From contig CAYZXK010000211.1 in NCBI GenBank assembly GCA_964482395.1, positions 1-48,217 of the forward strand: a stretch of DNA of 48,217 bases. The letters are read 5' to 3'. A program made the translations under genes and the position numbers. The DNA is from CAYZXK01 sp964482395. GTDB taxonomy: Bacteria; Planctomycetota; Phycisphaerae; UBA1845; Fen-1342. Positions 34,903 to 43,386 of the stretch are shown one piece after another (position 1 is the first letter of the stretch; the number at the start of each line of letters is the position of its first letter). The notes under the pieces were generated by a model. It was not told the origin of the DNA. It did no database searches and saw only the letters and a list, made by a program, of their open reading frames with translations.

Positions 34903-36541
34903 GGCGGAGGGCCTCCACTGGTTCCATGAAGCCGGCGTGCAGAGCCGCCACCAGCGACCCGAGGGTCGAAGCGGCAATCGCGGCCGCGATCACCAGGGCC
35001 ATATCGGTGTCCCGCACCGTGTTGGGGATGGTATCAAAGGAGTAGACCGAGCGATCCCAGACCTGCCAGGCCGGATTGAGGCTGGTCAAAAAGTCCTGAA
35101 TCTCGTTGATGTACGTGACGAAGTAATAGCCCAGGATGGTGCCCAGAATGCTCGCCACAACCCCGATCGCCGCCCCGTAGACCACGAAGATGGCGGCCAC
35201 TCCGCCGGGCGAGCCGCCGATCGCCTTGATAATTCCAATGTCCCGGGTCTTTTGCAGGACGATCATGTAGAGGATGCAAAGTACCAGAACGAAGGAGACC
35301 AGCGAGATGATGCCGAACAGGATGGTGACGAGCTGCCGCTCTTTCTCGACCGGAGCGATGATGTGGGCCTGGGATTGCTCCCAGGTCATCGCCTCGATGT
35401 AGCTGATGAGCTGAATCTCGCTGGGCGCCAGCCGGGAGGCGAAACGGGGGTCGCCCGCCAGGCTGTGATAATGCTTCTCCAGCCGGCGGGCCAGCTCGTG
35501 CGGCTCGACCCCCGGGGCGATCTTGATCTGGATCTGCGAACAGCGGGCCGGGACCGCCCCGATCGTCTCGCCGCTCTGCGGGTCGATCCGCTCGGCCTGG
35601 TTCATTTGCAGCAGCCTTTGCAGCAGGTCGAAGTCGCAGTAGACGTGCTGGGAGTCGATCTCGTATATCCCGGTCCGCGAGTCGTCCGCGTAGCGGAAGG
35701 CCGATTTGACCGGGGTGTCGAAGACGCCGCCCTCGCTGACCGGGAGCATGGTCAGCGTCACCAGGCAGCCTCGCGGATAATAGGACAGCCGCTGATACTT
35801 CCCGTCCGGCAGGCGCTTGGCCAGGATGTCGCGTCCGATAATCAGCCCCGGCTGAAAATCGCCAACCATCTGTGGGGGCCCGAATCCGTCCACCATTTCG
35901 TACACCCCGGGAATGGTGGGCAGGCCCGCCGCTCGGCAGATCACGCTCCACTCGCTGTCCGGAGACTCGTCATCCACGATGCCGGCCGCCCAGCTCTTCT
36001 CCAGAGCCGCCTGGTAAGGAGCCGGGAGCCTCGGCCGCGGAACCTGAAGCGGGGAGCCATTCTCCAGCCGCACCTCCACCGGCTCGGCTTCCAGATCGAA
36101 CCCCAGCAGCGGCTGCTGTTGCGCCTCCAGCGTGGTCGTGCCCGGGTAGTGCTTCTCGTAGAACAGGCTCTGCTTGAAGGCATTCACCTGGTACACATCC
36201 GCCAGCCGCAGCCCCACCACCCGCACCGTGTTGGTCTGCGCCGTCCCCTGGAAACGGAGCAGGCCGAAAGAGTAGAGCACCGGAGTGGCCTTCACGATCT
36301 CCGGCCATTGCGTGATGTCGGCAATGAACTCTTCGTAAAGCGGGAAACCGCTATAGGAGCGGTTATCCACAATGATGTCGCCCAGCAGGCCGCGGGCCTT
36401 GGCCTTGAGCTGGTCGAGAAACCCCCCCATCACCGACATGACGATCAGGACCATCGCGGTGCAGAGGGTGACCGCCGCGATCGCGAAATACGCGATCCGC
36501 CGCCTGCGCAAGTAGCGGAACGTGAGGAAGAGCTTGTACAC
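34895..36541 (-). CDS. LolC/E-family ABC transporter permease
   Basis: 548 residues. It starts with LFLTFRYLRRRRIAYFAIAAVTLC (in parts), the family start. One N-terminal membrane helix (about 16-38), a very large extracytoplasmic domain (about 45-395) and three C-terminal helices follow, including VLCILYMIVLQKTRDIGIIKAIGGSP (in parts), the FtsX-type coupling segment. LolCE move lipoproteins from the inner membrane to the LolA carrier. Planctomycetes have an outer-membrane-like layer, so this role is plausible but not shown. The periplasmic domain is larger than in LolC of about 400 residues. The stop codon overlaps the start of the ATPase gene. Confidence 0.87.
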   Translation of the reverse strand: MYKLFLTFRYLRRRRIAYFAIAAVTLCTAMVLIVMSVMGGFLDQLKAKARGLLGDIIVDNRSYSGFPLYEEFIADITQWPEIVKATPVLYSFGLLRFQGTAQTNTVRVVGLRLADVYQVNAFKQSLFYEKHYPGTTTLEAQQQPLLGFDLEAEPVEVRLENGSPLQVPRPRLPAPYQAALEKSWAAGIVDDESPDSEWSVICRAAGLPTIPGVYEMVDGFGPPQMVGDFQPGLIIGRDILAKRLPDGKYQRLSYYPRGCLVTLTMLPVSEGGVFDTPVKSAFRYADDSRTGIYEIDSQHVYCDFDLLQRLLQMNQAERIDPQSGETIGAVPARCSQIQIKIAPGVEPHELARRLEKHYHSLAGDPRFASRLAPSEIQLISYIEAMTWEQSQAHIIAPVEKERQLVTILFGIISLVSFVLVLCILYMIVLQKTRDIGIIKAIGGSPGGVAAIFVVYGAAIGVVASILGTILGYYFVTYINEIQDFLTSLNPAWQVWDRSVYSFDTIPNTVRDTDMALVIAAAIAASTLGSLVAALHAGFMEPVEALRHE

Positions 36542-36601
36542 GGCGGCTTGTTATACCGCCTGGCGTTGGTCGCGGTCCAATCCGATACGGATCGGTCGCG
36601 G

Positions 36602-38059
36602 CTATCCGGTAAGCAGGGCTACGAACGCGTTGATGTCCGCGAAGCCCACCACGCCGTCCCCGTTGATGTCCGCGTGCATTATGTCGCACTCCGGGTACAT
36701 CTCCTGGTAAGCCTCGGCATTGGTCATGGCCAGGACGAACGGGTTGATGTCGGCGAAACCCACCACCCCGTCGCAGTTCATGTCCCCGGCCTGGGCTGGG
36801 GGCTGAGCATAAAAGACGATCACCGAAGGCTGGCCCGAGTAGCCCAGCACCAGGTCGGGCCAGCGGTCGCCGTTGATGTCCCCGAAAGCCAACGCGGTCC
36901 CCACCGCGGCCGAGTCGTAGGTCCAGGAAGGCGTGGGAGACAGCGCTCCGTTCTGGTTAAGGTAGATATGGGCCTTGCCGTCGGAAAAATGGATTTCAGC
37001 CAGGTCGGGTCGGCCGTCGCGGTTCACGTCGCAGAAGCGGAGGTCGCTGTGTCCGAAGTAGGTGGCCTGAGAGGACCAGACCAGTGACAGGGTCCCGCCC
37101 TGGTTCTCATACAGCCGGGTCGGATCGTGCCCCAGTGCCAAATCGGGCCAGCCATTGGCGTCCACGTCGGCCCAGGCCACGCCCTTGTCGTCATCGGAGT
37201 TCCCGGTGGTCCAGACTGGCGTGGTCTGAAGCGTGCCGGCGATGTTCTTGTAGATGCCGCTTTGAAAGTTCACCCATTTGGAGACCGCCAGGTCTTCCCA
37301 ACCGTCGCCGTCATAATCGGCGAAAGCCAAAAAGTTCTGGATCGAGCTTTCCGCAGATTGCCAACTGGGGACGGTCTGAAGCACCCCGCCGACGTTGCGG
37401 AAGACGTACATCGGCCGGTACGGATCGCTGGGGCTGTTGCCCTGGTTGGCGGTCGCCACGTCGATGTCGCCGTCGTGGTCGAAGTCGAACGGCAGAGCGT
37501 AGTTGTTCCAGGCCAGGCCGGGTTCTTGGCTGCTCCAGCCCGGAGCCGGACTGGGCCCGGTCGGTCCACCCCAGTAGATCACCGAGGGGGACATGGCATA
37601 GCCGCCGTTGGCCGCGAAGATATCCAGGTACCCGTCGCCGTTGATGTCCGCCACCTGAACATCGCCGGTGGAAACCTCGTCGGTCGATACCCAGGACGGA
37701 ACGGCCTCGAGCTGTCCGCCGGTGTTGTAATAGATCAGGTTTTCCCAGTCAGTGTACGGCGGATAGCTGTCAGACTTGTAACAGCCGACCACCACGTCTG
37801 GCCACCCGTCATTGTTCATGTCGGCGACCTGGAGCCCCCCAACCTGACGGCGGAGCGTGTTCTGCCAATCCGGAGTGGTACCGTAGGGCACGCCGACCTG
37901 CCGCACCACCACTGTGCCATCGGTCGGCGAGGGCTCGACCACCACCGTCCAGTGCCCATCATCAGAAACCTCGATCTGCGGCCGGTCCGACTGATCGGCT
38001 GCGGTGAAAGCGGTGAGCAGACCCAGAGCAACCACTGCCGGAACCAGCTCGGTGTTCAT
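36602..38059 (-). CDS. Secreted FG-GAP/VCBS repeat protein with C-terminal dockerin-like repeats
   Basis: 485 residues. A signal peptide (about 1-20, ending FTAA) is followed by six or seven FG-GAP/VCBS blades with DxDxDG-type calcium loops (DMNNDGWPDVVVG, DINGDGYLDIF, DFDHDGDIDVA, DYDGDGWEDLA, DVNRDGRPDLA), which fold into a beta-propeller. The end holds two F-hand repeats (MNCDGVVGFADINPFVLAM and INGDGVVGFADINAFVALL), like dockerin type I. No cohesin is in the window; in planctomycetes such tails are common on secreted proteins and may serve as anchors. GAGGAAG precedes ATG 38059. Confidence 0.92.
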   Translation of the reverse strand: MNTELVPAVVALGLLTAFTAADQSDRPQIEVSDDGHWTVVVEPSPTDGTVVVRQVGVPYGTTPDWQNTLRRQVGGLQVADMNNDGWPDVVVGCYKSDSYPPYTDWENLIYYNTGGQLEAVPSWVSTDEVSTGDVQVADINGDGYLDIFAANGGYAMSPSVIYWGGPTGPSPAPGWSSQEPGLAWNNYALPFDFDHDGDIDVATANQGNSPSDPYRPMYVFRNVGGVLQTVPSWQSAESSIQNFLAFADYDGDGWEDLAVSKWVNFQSGIYKNIAGTLQTTPVWTTGNSDDDKGVAWADVDANGWPDLALGHDPTRLYENQGGTLSLVWSSQATYFGHSDLRFCDVNRDGRPDLAEIHFSDGKAHIYLNQNGALSPTPSWTYDSAAVGTALAFGDINGDRWPDLVLGYSGQPSVIVFYAQPPAQAGDMNCDGVVGFADINPFVLAMTNAEAYQEMYPECDIMHADINGDGVVGFADINAFVALLTG

Positions 38060-38096
38060 GATTCTTCCTCGGGCTACAGGCTTCAGATGTACCCGG

Positions 38097-38125
38097 ATTA
38101 TACCCGATTCGACCCGGGCTGAGAA
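38097..38125 (-). promoter_or_regulatory. Sigma-70-type promoter of the FG-GAP protein gene
   Basis: On the minus strand a perfect TATAAT (38102-38097) has TTCTCA (38125-38120) 17 bases upstream, four of six matches to TTGACA. The start would lie near 38090, leaving a leader of about 30 bases with a GAGGAAG ribosome-binding site. Confidence 0.65.
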
Positions 38126-38156
38126 CTTCATTCGCCGGCAAACCCGCGCCCGCGGC

Positions 38157-38162
38157 TATAAT
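38157..38162 (+). promoter_or_regulatory. -10 element (TATAAT) of queE, implying a leaderless transcript
   Basis: TATAAT ends only eight bases before the queE ATG at 38171, so transcription would begin at or within a base or two of the start codon. No -35 match and no ribosome-binding site are seen. Confidence 0.5.
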
Positions 38163-38170
38163 GGTCGCCC

Positions 38171-38824
38171 ATGACGGACCCGGAGCGCCTGCACGTCAAC
38201 GAAATCATTCACTCGATCCAGGGCGAGGGCACCCGGGCCGGGCTGCGCTGCGTGCTGATCCGCTTGGCCGGCTGCCATCTCCGCTGCACCTGGTGCGATA
38301 CGCCGGAAGCGTTCACACAGGGTCACTGGCGAACCGTCGAGCAGGTGTTGGCCGAGGTCCGCACAATGGCCTGCCCGACGGTCGAGGTCACCGGCGGCGA
38401 GCCGCTGCTTCAACCCGCAGTCTACCCCCTGCTGACCCGCCTGGCCGACGAGTTCTCGGACGTTCTGCTGGAAACCAGCGGCACCCTGCCGATCCAGCAG
38501 GTCGATCCGCGGGTGGTCCGAATCGTCGATGTCAAATGCCCCGGCAGCGGCCAGGCCGACCAGAACCATTGGCCGAACCTGGAACAGCTCACCCGGCGCG
38601 ACGAAGTCAAGTTCGTCCTGGCCAACCGTGGGGATTACGATTGGGCCAAAACGATACTTCAGCGCTACGATCTGCTGACACGTTGCCCGGTGATCTTTTC
38701 GCCGGTGCACGGCAGGCTGAAACCGGCGGACCTGGCAAGCTGGATTCTGGCCGATCGGCTGAACGTGCGGCTGGGACTGCAACTGCATAAGCTGATCTGG
38801 CCGGGCGTCCGCAGCGGAGTCTGA
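38171..38824 (+). CDS. queE: 7-carboxy-7-deazaguanine synthase QueE
   Basis: 217 residues. The radical-SAM cluster CxxxCxxC is C35, C39 and C42 (GCHLRCTWCD), and the substrate-side motif HSIQGEG stands at 14-20; the GGEP motif (TGGEPLLQPA) binds S-adenosylmethionine. QueE converts 6-carboxy-tetrahydropterin to CDG in preQ0/queuosine synthesis. queD, which makes its substrate, follows 94 bases downstream. No ribosome-binding site is seen; see the -10 element just upstream. Confidence 0.94.
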   Translation: MTDPERLHVNEIIHSIQGEGTRAGLRCVLIRLAGCHLRCTWCDTPEAFTQGHWRTVEQVLAEVRTMACPTVEVTGGEPLLQPAVYPLLTRLADEFSDVLLETSGTLPIQQVDPRVVRIVDVKCPGSGQADQNHWPNLEQLTRRDEVKFVLANRGDYDWAKTILQRYDLLTRCPVIFSPVHGRLKPADLASWILADRLNVRLGLQLHKLIWPGVRSGV

Positions 38825-38918
38825 ACGTGGGGATGTGAGCAGATGGGAACGCGGCGGCGTCGGCGCCCGTCCTTGAGATGCCGGAGAACGACTCGCGATC
38901 CCAGCCCTGGAGCAGTCG

Positions 38919-39284
38919 ATGCGGGTGCGGCTTTCCAAGACTTTCAGCTTTGAGGCGGCCCACTACCTTCCAACCTTCCCCGAGGGCCACAAGTGCCGTC
39001 GATTGCACGGGCACAGCTTCAAGGTCGAGGTCCAGGTGGAAGGCGAGGTCGATCCCCAGACCGGCTATCTGATCGACTACGGCCAGATCAGCTTGGCCTG
39101 CGAACCGGTCCGCCAGAGCCTGGATCATTACTGCTTGAACGAGATCCAGGGGCTGGAGAACCCGACCGCCGAGAATCTGGCTCGGTGGATCTGGGAGCAC
39201 CTCAAGCCTCGACTGCCGTGGCTGTCAGCGGTGATCGTCCACGAGACCTGCACCAGCGCTTGCCAGTACCAGGGCCAGGCATAG
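38919..39284 (+). CDS. queD: 6-carboxy-5,6,7,8-tetrahydropterin synthase QueD
   Basis: 121 residues, the usual length. Zinc ligands H15, H30 and H32 and the catalytic Cys C26 (HKCRRLHGHSF) are present, followed by GYLIDYGQI and the HETCTSACQY end. QueD turns dihydroneopterin triphosphate into 6-carboxy-tetrahydropterin, the substrate of QueE. GGAG lies seven bases before ATG 38919. queC and queF are not in the window. Confidence 0.94.
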   Translation: MRVRLSKTFSFEAAHYLPTFPEGHKCRRLHGHSFKVEVQVEGEVDPQTGYLIDYGQISLACEPVRQSLDHYCLNEIQGLENPTAENLARWIWEHLKPRLPWLSAVIVHETCTSACQYQGQA

Positions 39285-39312
39285 CGGACCGGCCCCCCGG
39301 ATGGCCAACCCC

Positions 39313-40152
39313 TCACTGACACGCTTCGGACCCCTCCGTAATCCGCCCTCGGGGGCCGTCGGTGTGAACCCGATATCGGGCAGGGTCATCGCCCAGCCCC
39401 TCGTACCGGACCTCCAACGAAGTGCCCCGATAATCCGCCCAATACCAGCCGACCAGCAGCTCGCCGTCCGGACCGGGGCGATTCAGCGTCACACAAGGCA
39501 CCACCAGGTATAAGGTCGGCGAGTGAGGCTTATGCTGTTGAATTTCCTCGAGCGCCCGCCGCGCTTGAAGACGAGCATTGACCGTCGCCGCCAGCAGATA
39601 GCGGCAAGCTGGATCGATCCGCCCCGCATCCAGCAGCAGACTCACCCGGTCGATCCCGTCAGCCGTGAAGGTCTGACGCAGGTCCTCGCAGGCGGGCAGC
39701 GGCTGGCCGACCAGCAGGGCGTGCAAAGCGCCGCAAGCCGTGGAATCGGCCTGATACCGCTGCATGGGCCCATATCTGATTGCTGCCGGATGATCCCAGG
39801 CCGCCACGTGCCCGTTGATCTTGACCAGCAGAACCTTGAACGCCTCACGCGCGGCGGGCGTCGCGAAATGATGTTCCGCGATCGACAGCGACCCGGGTTC
39901 GTGCCGCGCTCCCAGATTGCAGGTCCGCAGCGGGGCTTGCACCCCGGACTTCAGCTCGGGCAACAGACGCGCGACGAACTGGCGCTGGAAGATCAGGCTG
40001 CACTCCAGCTCAGATTCGTCCGAGCAGGTGACCGTCAGCGCCCCCACCACCGGGGCGCCGGTCTGCCGCACACACTGGCATAAGGCCGCGTTCACCCGGG
40101 CCGGATCAGTTTCCAACCCGATAATCTGACGTAGCGTATTCACCGGGCACAT
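39313..40152 (-). CDS. Hypothetical protein
   Basis: 279 residues, soluble, with no signal peptide and no motif that I recognise. Visible segments include ALCQCVRQTGAPVVGALTV, LIFQRQFVARLLPELK, HFATPAAREAFKVLLVKING and DSTACGALHALLVGQPLP. The last part has strands (TLYLVVPCVTLNR, LLVGWYWADYRG). ATG 40152 is chosen because GGATAAG precedes it; the frame stays open to 40494 but would run across the promoter and N-terminal part of the divergent transporter gene. It could be an enzyme or a regulator; I cannot say. Confidence 0.65.
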   Translation of the reverse strand: MCPVNTLRQIIGLETDPARVNAALCQCVRQTGAPVVGALTVTCSDESELECSLIFQRQFVARLLPELKSGVQAPLRTCNLGARHEPGSLSIAEHHFATPAAREAFKVLLVKINGHVAAWDHPAAIRYGPMQRYQADSTACGALHALLVGQPLPACEDLRQTFTADGIDRVSLLLDAGRIDPACRYLLAATVNARLQARRALEEIQQHKPHSPTLYLVVPCVTLNRPGPDGELLVGWYWADYRGTSLEVRYEGLGDDPARYRVHTDGPRGRITEGSEACQ

Positions 40153-40291
40153 CTTATCCGGCCCGACCCGGCCCAGCCAGCCGGCGCCGAACCAGCCAGA
40201 AACGCCTTCGCAATTGACGCGCGCGGCAAATGGCCAATACGATCTGGCCGGCGCGGCCTGCCGAGCAGAACAGCCGGCCGGAGGTGCGAAA

Positions 40292-43027
40292 GTGGAGAAG
40301 GACTCCCCGGCCCCAGGAGCAACCGGATCCGTCGAGTCGTCCGACCCGGGCGGCCGGTCCGCCTCGCCCGATTCGAAGCCGCCCGGGCCGCAGGACCTCC
40401 AGCCCTTGCCCGTGGACCTGCTCTCGCCGCAATTAACCTGGCGTGCAGTAGCGACCGGGGTACTGCTGGCCGCAGTTCTGTGCTGCTGCAACATCTATAC
40501 CGGACTGAAAACCGGTTTCAGCTTCAACATGGCCATTACCGCGGCCTTGCTGGGCTACGGCGGATGGACGGCTCTCCGCGGCCTGCTGGGAGTCCGCAAG
40601 TTCGGGATTCTGGAAAACAACATCAACCAGACCGCCGCTTCGGCCGGGGCGTCGGTCGCGTCCGCGGGGCTGGTAGCCCCGATCCCCGCCCTGGCCCTGC
40701 TGACCGGTCAGAGGCTGCCCTGGCACTGGCTGGCACTGTGGGTGTTCTCGGTCTGCATGGTCGGCATCGTGGTCGCCATCGGCTTGCGCCGACAGATGAT
40801 CCTGGTGGACAAGCTGCCTTTCGCCGTGGGCATCGCTACCGCCGAAACCCTGCGCGAGCTGTACGCCAAGGGCCGGCAGGCAATCCGGCGGGTGGTCGCC
40901 CTGGGGGCGGCGGCGGTGGTGGCCGCCCCGCTCGAGCTGGCCACTCAGTTCACACTGCCACTGGTGGGCCGGAAACTGCCCAGCGTGCTGGGAGCGGACT
41001 TCACGCTCCGGGGCATGTCGGCGAAGTCCCTCACCTTCGGGCTCAACTCGACCCTGCTCATGTACGCGATCGGCGGGCTGGTCGGAACGCGTCCCTGCCT
41101 TTCGATGGCCATCGGCGCCGTACTCGCGTGGGGAATACTGGCGCCGCTGCTTATTCGAAGCGGACATCTGCCCCTGGAGGTCACTGAACCACTGGCCAGA
41201 ATGCCGGCCGAGGTCCGGTTGCCGCCCGAGCCGGAAGGTCATCTGCGCTTCGACCACCGCAAGGGCCAGCTCACCTGGCGCGGCGTGATGACCCCCCAGC
41301 AGCGCCAGCACCTGCTGGACCAGAGCGACGATCCGCTCTTCCAGGAAGCCATCGGCAAACTCTACCTGCGGTCGCAACTGGAGTGGTCCGTCCCCCTGGC
41401 CGACCTGCCGGCGGAAGTCTCTCTGCCGGAGAGCGGGCCGGTCCGGTTCGACCGGCGCCGCCGACTGCTGGTCGCCCGGCAGGCTCTGGACCGCCACGCC
41501 TGGTCGACGCTGCGCCAAAACAGTGACGACCCTGCCTTCCGCCACGCCCTGGACGAGCTGTATTCGCTCTTCACGTACACGACCACCCGCCCGATCCAAT
41601 TCAGTGAGCCGCTCTCCGAGCTGCCGCAAGGACTGAACACTCAGGCAGTCCGCGTCAGCGGCATCCGTTACGACCGGCAGCGACGGCGGCTGGTGGCCAC
41701 TGAAAGGCTGAGCCAGACCGCAGTGGAAGCGCTGACCAGAGAGGCGACCGACCTGGCTCAGGCCAATTCGTCGCAGGCCGCGGCCTGCCAGGAACTTATC
41801 TTAGCCCTCAAACGACTGGAAGCTCGAAGCAACCTGCCGCTCTGGCCGTCCGAGGTGTCAATCCCGCCAGAACTGGGCGAGGTCGTGTCGTGCGATCCGA
41901 ATGGGCAAGTACTCCGGGCCCGCGGCGTGTTGACCGAAGCCGACCTCCACCGGCTCGAGGAACTCCTGCCCGCCGACCAGCCGGGATACTTCGACCTCAG
42001 GGCCACCCTCAGAAGCTTAGCCGATCGCAGCCGGCTGACCCGGGCCGAACCCGACTACCGCAGCGTGGTGAACTGGCTGCTCTGGCCCGGTGCGACGCTG
42101 ATGGTAGTGGCTTCGCTGGTCTCGCTGGCCTTCTCCTGGCGATCTATCCTGGCCAGCTTCCGGCCCCGGCGCTCCAAACCCCAAGGGCACTCAGCCAACA
42201 CCGGCGATCTGTCACCGGCCACATTTCTGCTCGGACTGGCGGCGGCTTTGCTACTGTCTGTCGGGCTCCAGACGTTTTTGTTCGGGATCGCGTGGTGGAC
42301 CGCGGTGATCGGAGTCCTCATCGCGTTCCTGCTGGCAACCGTCGCGGCCCGCGTCTCCGGCGAAACCAACATCACTCCGGTCGGAGCTATGGGCAAGGTG
42401 ACGCAACTGCTCTTCGGCGTGATCGCGCCCGGTCGAGTGGAACCGAATCTGATGGCCGCGAACGTGGCCGGAGGAGCCGCCAGCCAATGTGCCGACCTGC
42501 TGCACGACCTGAAGTGCGGGTACCTGATCGGCGCCAGCCCGCGCCGGCAGGTGACCGCCCAGGTTTGCGGGGCGGCTGTCGGGGCGCTGGTCGGTTCGTT
42601 GGTTTACCTGATTCTGATCCCCAACCCCTCCGAGCAGTTGATGACCGACCAGTGGGCTGCACCGGCCGTCGCGGCCTGGAAAGCGGTTGCCGAGCTGTTC
42701 AGTACTGGCTTTCGAGCCGTCCCTCAAGGCACGCCTCTGGCCATGCTGATCGCCGCCCTGGCGGCCACCCTGCTGACCGTCCTGGAAAAGGCGGTGCCTC
42801 AAAGGGCTCGCGTGCTGGTGCCCAGCCCCGCCAGTTTGGGACTAGCTTTCGTCATCCAGGCCTCCACCAGCCTGACCATGTTGGCCGGAGCTCTGGCCGC
42901 CGCGCTGTTAAGCAGGCTGTGCCGTGACTGGAGCCGCCGATTTTTGGTCGCAATCTGCGCCGGGGTCGTGGCCGGCGAAAGCATCAGCGGCGTGGCAACC
43001 GCTCTGGTGAAGATTCTGCGCGGCTAG
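40292..43027 (+). CDS. OPT-family transporter with an inserted repeat domain
   Basis: 911 residues; OPT transporters are usually 600-700. After a Pro-rich tail of about 50 residues the first helices carry the family motif NIYTGLKTGFSFNMAI. Further helices follow in two halves, with ETNITPVGAMGKVTQLLFG and ANVAGGAASQCADLLHDLK typical of OPT. Between them, about residues 300-585, lies a hydrophilic block of four degenerate repeats. OPT proteins import oligopeptides or metal chelates by proton coupling; the substrate cannot be told. GTG 40292 is chosen over TTG 40214 because GGAGGTG stands five bases ahead of it. Confidence 0.88.
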   Translation: MEKDSPAPGATGSVESSDPGGRSASPDSKPPGPQDLQPLPVDLLSPQLTWRAVATGVLLAAVLCCCNIYTGLKTGFSFNMAITAALLGYGGWTALRGLLGVRKFGILENNINQTAASAGASVASAGLVAPIPALALLTGQRLPWHWLALWVFSVCMVGIVVAIGLRRQMILVDKLPFAVGIATAETLRELYAKGRQAIRRVVALGAAAVVAAPLELATQFTLPLVGRKLPSVLGADFTLRGMSAKSLTFGLNSTLLMYAIGGLVGTRPCLSMAIGAVLAWGILAPLLIRSGHLPLEVTEPLARMPAEVRLPPEPEGHLRFDHRKGQLTWRGVMTPQQRQHLLDQSDDPLFQEAIGKLYLRSQLEWSVPLADLPAEVSLPESGPVRFDRRRRLLVARQALDRHAWSTLRQNSDDPAFRHALDELYSLFTYTTTRPIQFSEPLSELPQGLNTQAVRVSGIRYDRQRRRLVATERLSQTAVEALTREATDLAQANSSQAAACQELILALKRLEARSNLPLWPSEVSIPPELGEVVSCDPNGQVLRARGVLTEADLHRLEELLPADQPGYFDLRATLRSLADRSRLTRAEPDYRSVVNWLLWPGATLMVVASLVSLAFSWRSILASFRPRRSKPQGHSANTGDLSPATFLLGLAAALLLSVGLQTFLFGIAWWTAVIGVLIAFLLATVAARVSGETNITPVGAMGKVTQLLFGVIAPGRVEPNLMAANVAGGAASQCADLLHDLKCGYLIGASPRRQVTAQVCGAAVGALVGSLVYLILIPNPSEQLMTDQWAAPAVAAWKAVAELFSTGFRAVPQGTPLAMLIAALAATLLTVLEKAVPQRARVLVPSPASLGLAFVIQASTSLTMLAGALAAALLSRLCRDWSRRFLVAICAGVVAGESISGVATALVKILRG
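41219..42040 (+). repeat. Four degenerate protein repeats inside the OPT transporter
   Basis: Each unit has the pattern aromatic-D-x-R-x-x-x-L-x-x-R-x-x-L, then a helix ending near SDDP-x-F and a second helix with LY. The anchoring Asp lies at residues 321, 387, 461 and 535, giving periods of 66, 74 and 74. Units 1 and 2 are the most alike (RFDHRKGQL / RFDRRRRLL; DDPLFQEAIGKLY / DDPAFRHALDELY). Unit 4 has lost the aromatic residue (CDPNGQVLRAR). Confidence 0.7.
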
Positions 43028-43105
43028 CAGGCACACCCAAACCGCCTCAGTTCAGCCGCCCCCGGTTGACGGCTGCCCGCGGCTCTGCCAAAGTGTTGAA
43101 AGGTC

Positions 43106-43189
43106 GCCGAAGTGGCGGAACTGGCAGACGCGCGGGATTCAAAATCCCGTGGCCGCAAGGCCGTGAGGGTTCGAGTCCCTCCTTCGGCA
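43106..43189 (+). tRNA. tRNA-Leu (anticodon CAA)
   Basis: A class-II tRNA of 84 bases. The acceptor stem GCCGAAG (43106-43112) pairs with CTTCGGC (43182-43188), and the discriminator is A (43189). The anticodon stem CGGGA/TCCCG encloses the loop TTCAAAA, with CAA at 43140-43142. A long variable arm (GGCCGCAAGGCC) and the T arm GAGGG-TTCGAGT-CCCTC are present. The 3' CCA is not encoded. It reads UUG codons. Confidence 0.97.
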
Positions 43190-43386
43190 GTGCTTGTGCC
43201 GGTCCAGGAGGCGGTGGCTGGCCGCTCTGCGCCCCCGCAACCTCCGGGCCCTACAGGATGTGAGGAAAAGCCAAGTTGCAACGCGGTCGGCCGGACGCGG
43301 CACAAGGCCGCTTCCTGCGATTCCGCACACCTGTTCTCTTCTGGCCGCGTTTCCGGGTCGCTCAACCGGGCAAGGGGTGATTGGCG

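Noticed and set aside
34871..37087. Long plus-strand frame of 738 residues across the ABC transporter genes
   Set aside because: It is antisense to the ATPase and permease and to part of the FG-GAP gene, all with recognised domains; its translation (Asp/His/Gln/Arg-rich) is a typical shadow frame.
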